Shown piece after piece: positions 61,743 through 64,000 of a stretch of DNA of 64,000 nucleotides (within the stretch, counting starts at the first letter, position 1; every line of letters begins with the position of its first letter). The notes beneath the pieces are model-generated. The model worked only from the letters and a program-made list of their open reading frames with translations, did no database searches and was not told the DNA's origin. Where the stretch lies: contig CAYTTR010000008.1 in NCBI GenBank assembly GCA_964440805.1, positions 13,779 to 77,778 on the forward strand, read 5' to 3'. Made by a program: the position numbers and the translations under genes. The DNA comes from CAYTTR01 sp964440805. GTDB lineage: Bacteria; Acidobacteriota; Aminicenantia; Aminicenantales; Aminicenantaceae.

Positions 61743-62636
61743 TTATTTATCTGAAGAAATAGAACATTGGAATGTTGATTTAGCCACGCCAAGGGTATGG
61801 TATGCTTCAGATACAGAAGCTAAACCGATAACTATAGATTCAATTTTCTTATTAGTTAGGTAACTGAAAGCTTCTTCAGGAGAAATCCTGCCACCGGCTA
61901 AAACCTTTTTGGCAATAATATAATAATCGGTTTTTTGAATTAAGTTTTCGCAAGTTTCTTTTGATGGTCTCATCATAAATCCTTTTTTATTAAAAGGGGC
62001 CATGATGGGGATATTAATGTCCCATTCTATTAGCTTAGGAAGAAGAGTGCCGAAGTTATGAGTGGCTAATATAGGTTGAACTCCATATCTATCGATTATT
62101 AAATTTTGATATATGTCAATTATGTTCTTGTTATTAGAGCTTAAAGCCAAGTCGGTAATTTGGCCATGAAGAACTACTCCAGTAATCTTAAGTTTTTTAA
62201 AACTAACTAATTCGAAGTCGATTAGCTCAACGAGCAAAGTGAGCACATCTTTGGAAATAATTCCTTTAATCTTACTTAATGTTCTCATACCAAGTCTCAG
62301 TTTCTGGTACAAATCAATTCTCTTTATTCTATTTAAGACTGTTCCTAAAACTCCTTTTTCAGAAGCTTCGCGCGCATATTCATAAGCATTAGGAATCAAG
62401 GGGATAAGAGATATGTCTCTTTTATTGGTAGAGAAATCATCCAATGCAGAAAGAAATGTTTCGTTATTGGTACAGGTGATAGTTCTGATGCCCATGTTGT
62501 AGGCAGATTCAAGAACAGGAGTAATATTTTCTTTACGACTAAAATGCTCAAGGAAGTGAAGTGCTTGGTTTCGAGAAATGTAACTCACTCCCTCAAAAGG
62601 ATTGGTCCCAAGAATAATTTTATCAAACTTTTTCAT
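61743..62636 (-). CDS. TIM-barrel-like protein of unknown function
   Basis: 297 aa from ATG 62636 (a GTG one codon earlier is possible). The N-terminus IILGTNPFEGVSYISRNQA and C-terminus KIESIVIGLASVSEAYHTL resemble the beginning and end of aldo/keto-reductase-type barrels, but the usual catalytic Asp-Tyr-Lys-His set is not evident. Its start overlaps the oxidoreductase stop (TGATG), so the two probably act on the same sugar or metabolite. Function not assigned. Confidence 0.6.
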   Translation of the reverse strand: MKKFDKIILGTNPFEGVSYISRNQALHFLEHFSRKENITPVLESAYNMGIRTITCTNNETFLSALDDFSTNKRDISLIPLIPNAYEYAREASEKGVLGTVLNRIKRIDLYQKLRLGMRTLSKIKGIISKDVLTLLVELIDFELVSFKKLKITGVVLHGQITDLALSSNNKNIIDIYQNLIIDRYGVQPILATHNFGTLLPKLIEWDINIPIMAPFNKKGFMMRPSKETCENLIQKTDYYIIAKKVLAGGRISPEEAFSYLTNKKIESIVIGLASVSEAYHTLGVAKSTFQCSISSDK

Positions 62637-63679
62637 CACTTAATTTCTTCTAAATATACCTGTTCTTTTAAATCAGATGAGCGATATATTCCTTCAATGA
62701 TTCTTTGAACTTCTAAGCCTTCTTTCCAGGATACAACTGGTCTTTGTCGGTTCAAACAACACTCGATGAAATTTAAATCTTCGGCATAATAACCTTCACC
62801 TCCAAGATCGAATTCAGCAGTTTTGTTTAAGTCTATTTTATGAATTGTTGTCCATCCTTTCCTGAATTCATCGGTTGGGGAATACAAGTACAATTTAATA
62901 TAATCATCAGTGATTTCCATAAGGCCTTTTTCTCCCTCGAGAACTATATTTACGCTTGAAAGACGATAACCTGGCATACTCCAGGATATATCAAGGCTTC
63001 CAATTAATCCATTGGAGAATTCGAAAAGCATGGTTCCACTATCTTCAACTTTGGAGTAAATATTGATTGTTTTAGCAAAAACATTTTCTATTGGTCCAAG
63101 GAGCCAATAAAGAAGAAAAATAATGTGGGAGCCAATATTTATAATTGCTCCTCCACCAGACTTAGATTTTTCGAATAACCATCCTTTCTTTTTTTTGAAA
63201 ACCATACTGATATATATCGAAGATCGGAGATGATATAATGAGCCAAGGATTTTCTTTTCCAGAATATTTCTTGCTTCTTGAAATAGTGGGATGTGGGCAA
63301 AAAGATAGCCTGTTGCATGAACGAAATTGCGATTAGATGTTAGGTGGAAAATTTTTTTAGCAGATTCAAATGAATTGGCTAATGGTTTTTCGCTGAAGAT
63401 GTCCAAGTTTTTGTAAGCGCATTCTTGAATAACATTTAGATTAGCAAAAGGAGGAGTACAAACAAAGACTGCATCCATTTCTACTTCTTCTAACATTTTG
63501 TTCAGATTGGAATAAAAAGGAGCATTTAAACCTGTATTCTTAACATATTTGGAGAGCTGTTTATTTATATCAGCTAATGCAACTAATTCTGCTTGAGGTA
63601 TCACGTTAACTAAAGCTGTGTGTAATATTCCCATTTTGCCTAAGCCAATGATCCCCACTCTTAAATTATTTTTCTTCAC
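62636..63679 (-). CDS. Gfo/Idh/MocA-family NAD(P)-dependent oxidoreductase
   Basis: 347 aa, GTG start at 63679. Rossmann fold with VGIIGLGKMGILHTALV at the N-terminus, FVCTPPFANLNVI and the EKPLANSFESAKK motif containing the catalytic lysine. The C-terminal substrate domain is complete. Members oxidise or reduce sugars and sugar nucleotides; here a role in polysaccharide sugar modification is inferred from the neighbourhood. Coupled to the downstream barrel protein. Confidence 0.88.
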   Translation of the reverse strand: MKKNNLRVGIIGLGKMGILHTALVNVIPQAELVALADINKQLSKYVKNTGLNAPFYSNLNKMLEEVEMDAVFVCTPPFANLNVIQECAYKNLDIFSEKPLANSFESAKKIFHLTSNRNFVHATGYLFAHIPLFQEARNILEKKILGSLYHLRSSIYISMVFKKKKGWLFEKSKSGGGAIINIGSHIIFLLYWLLGPIENVFAKTINIYSKVEDSGTMLFEFSNGLIGSLDISWSMPGYRLSSVNIVLEGEKGLMEITDDYIKLYLYSPTDEFRKGWTTIHKIDLNKTAEFDLGGEGYYAEDLNFIECCLNRQRPVVSWKEGLEVQRIIEGIYRSSDLKEQVYLEEIK

Positions 63680-64000
63680 TTTTTCTTATTTCTTTAAATT
63701 ATATTACTGTCTTTTTTTGTTATTAGTTCGTTTAAATCATTTTGATTTTCTTGATCTTGATTAAGTTTGAGTAAGTATACGTCATAGATTTGGTGAATTC
63801 AAGTTAAAATAACTGTTAAAAAATAATTCTATAGTATGTACCGTTTAAAGAGAATAAGATTATGGACATTTAGCCTGGATTATTCACCAGTCGAGGTTCC
63901 CGTAGGGGTTAGGCTGGGTCGGGTCGAGGCACAGGACACGCAGCTGTGGTCTTTCCACCGCAAGTGTGCTTTAACGAAAAAGATGCGCCAAGCGCGGCTC
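63680..64000. other. AT-rich intergenic region ending in repeat copy H
   Basis: 63680-63870 is AT-rich upstream sequence of the oxidoreductase gene with a TATAAT-like box about 18 nt before its start but no good -35. The remainder is copy H. Confidence 0.7.
63871..64000 (-). repeat. Palindromic interspersed element, copy H (cut by window end)
   Basis: Starts TAGCCTGGATTATTCACCAG and continues through the GC-rich module (ACAGGACACGCAGCTGTGG, GATGCGCCAAGCGCGGCTC) to the window edge. Very close to copy F over the 130 bp available. Confidence 0.85.

Noticed and set aside
1..64000. CRISPR array, tRNA, rRNA or prophage genes
   Set aside because: No regularly spaced short repeats, no tRNA T-loop in a cloverleaf context, and no phage or transposase gene was found; the spaced repeats are about 160-290-bp interspersed elements.

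Overview
The window looks like a chromosomal contig from an uncultured diderm (Gram-negative-type) bacterium. Evidence for an outer membrane is a complete Tol-Pal cluster, LPS-export genes (LptE lipoprotein, an LptC/LptA-like fusion, LptB) and a predicted outer-membrane barrel. Gene content resembles lineages such as Aminicenantes/Acidobacteriota, but no marker here fixes the phylum, so this is a weak inference. A run of 10 N inside hprK shows that this is a scaffolded assembly. No rRNA, tRNA or CRISPR array was seen.

Layout. 1-8.5 kb (minus strand): comEC (cut by the window edge), M20 amidohydrolase, methylmalonyl-CoA mutase catalytic chain, enolase, YtxH and DUF948 envelope proteins, BtuF-like binding protein. 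8.6-15.6 kb (mostly plus): leuS, lptE, holA, convergent rpsT, murJ, dtd. 15.6-20.1 kb (minus): ftsY-ribD-ribE-ribBA-HEAT operon. 20.2-31.3 kb (plus): a long operon-like run recJ, lptC/A, lptB, rpoN, hpf, ptsN, hprK, rapZ, EIIA-Man, HPr and EI, i.e. sigma-54 with a full set of regulatory PTS proteins but no sugar permease. 31.3-36.9 kb (minus): tolQ-tolR-tolA/tonB-tolB-pal-cpoB-ssb and a cupin. 37.0-37.6 kb: fossil of a KtrAB potassium transporter. 37.6-44.6 kb: divergent mrfA/uvrA, then holB and ricT. 44.6-50.7 kb (minus): ECF sigma/anti-sigma pair, fused LutB-LutA-like protein and ftsK. 50.7-64 kb: a visibly more AT-rich surface-polysaccharide and secretion island (epimerase, nucleotidyltransferase, two GT2 enzymes, DUF2304, secreted propeller-FN3 protein, AMIN-barrel protein, GT39-like membrane protein, TIM-barrel protein, Gfo/Idh/MocA oxidoreductase).

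The most unusual features are non-coding. First, an interspersed family of imperfect-palindromic elements (seven recognisable copies plus one solitary end) has terminal inverted repeats, a nested GGCCGAT/ATCGGCC hairpin facing T-runs on both sides, and an optional GC-rich module. One copy supplies both the uvrA stop codon and the putative -35 box of holB. Second, seven good or fair promoters place their -10 box only 6-11 nt from the start codon, suggesting leaderless or nearly leaderless mRNAs for the M20 amidohydrolase, DUF948, ftsY, uvrA, holB, the ECF sigma and ftsK (recJ possibly). Third, three further unrelated or uncertainly related palindromic elements occur.
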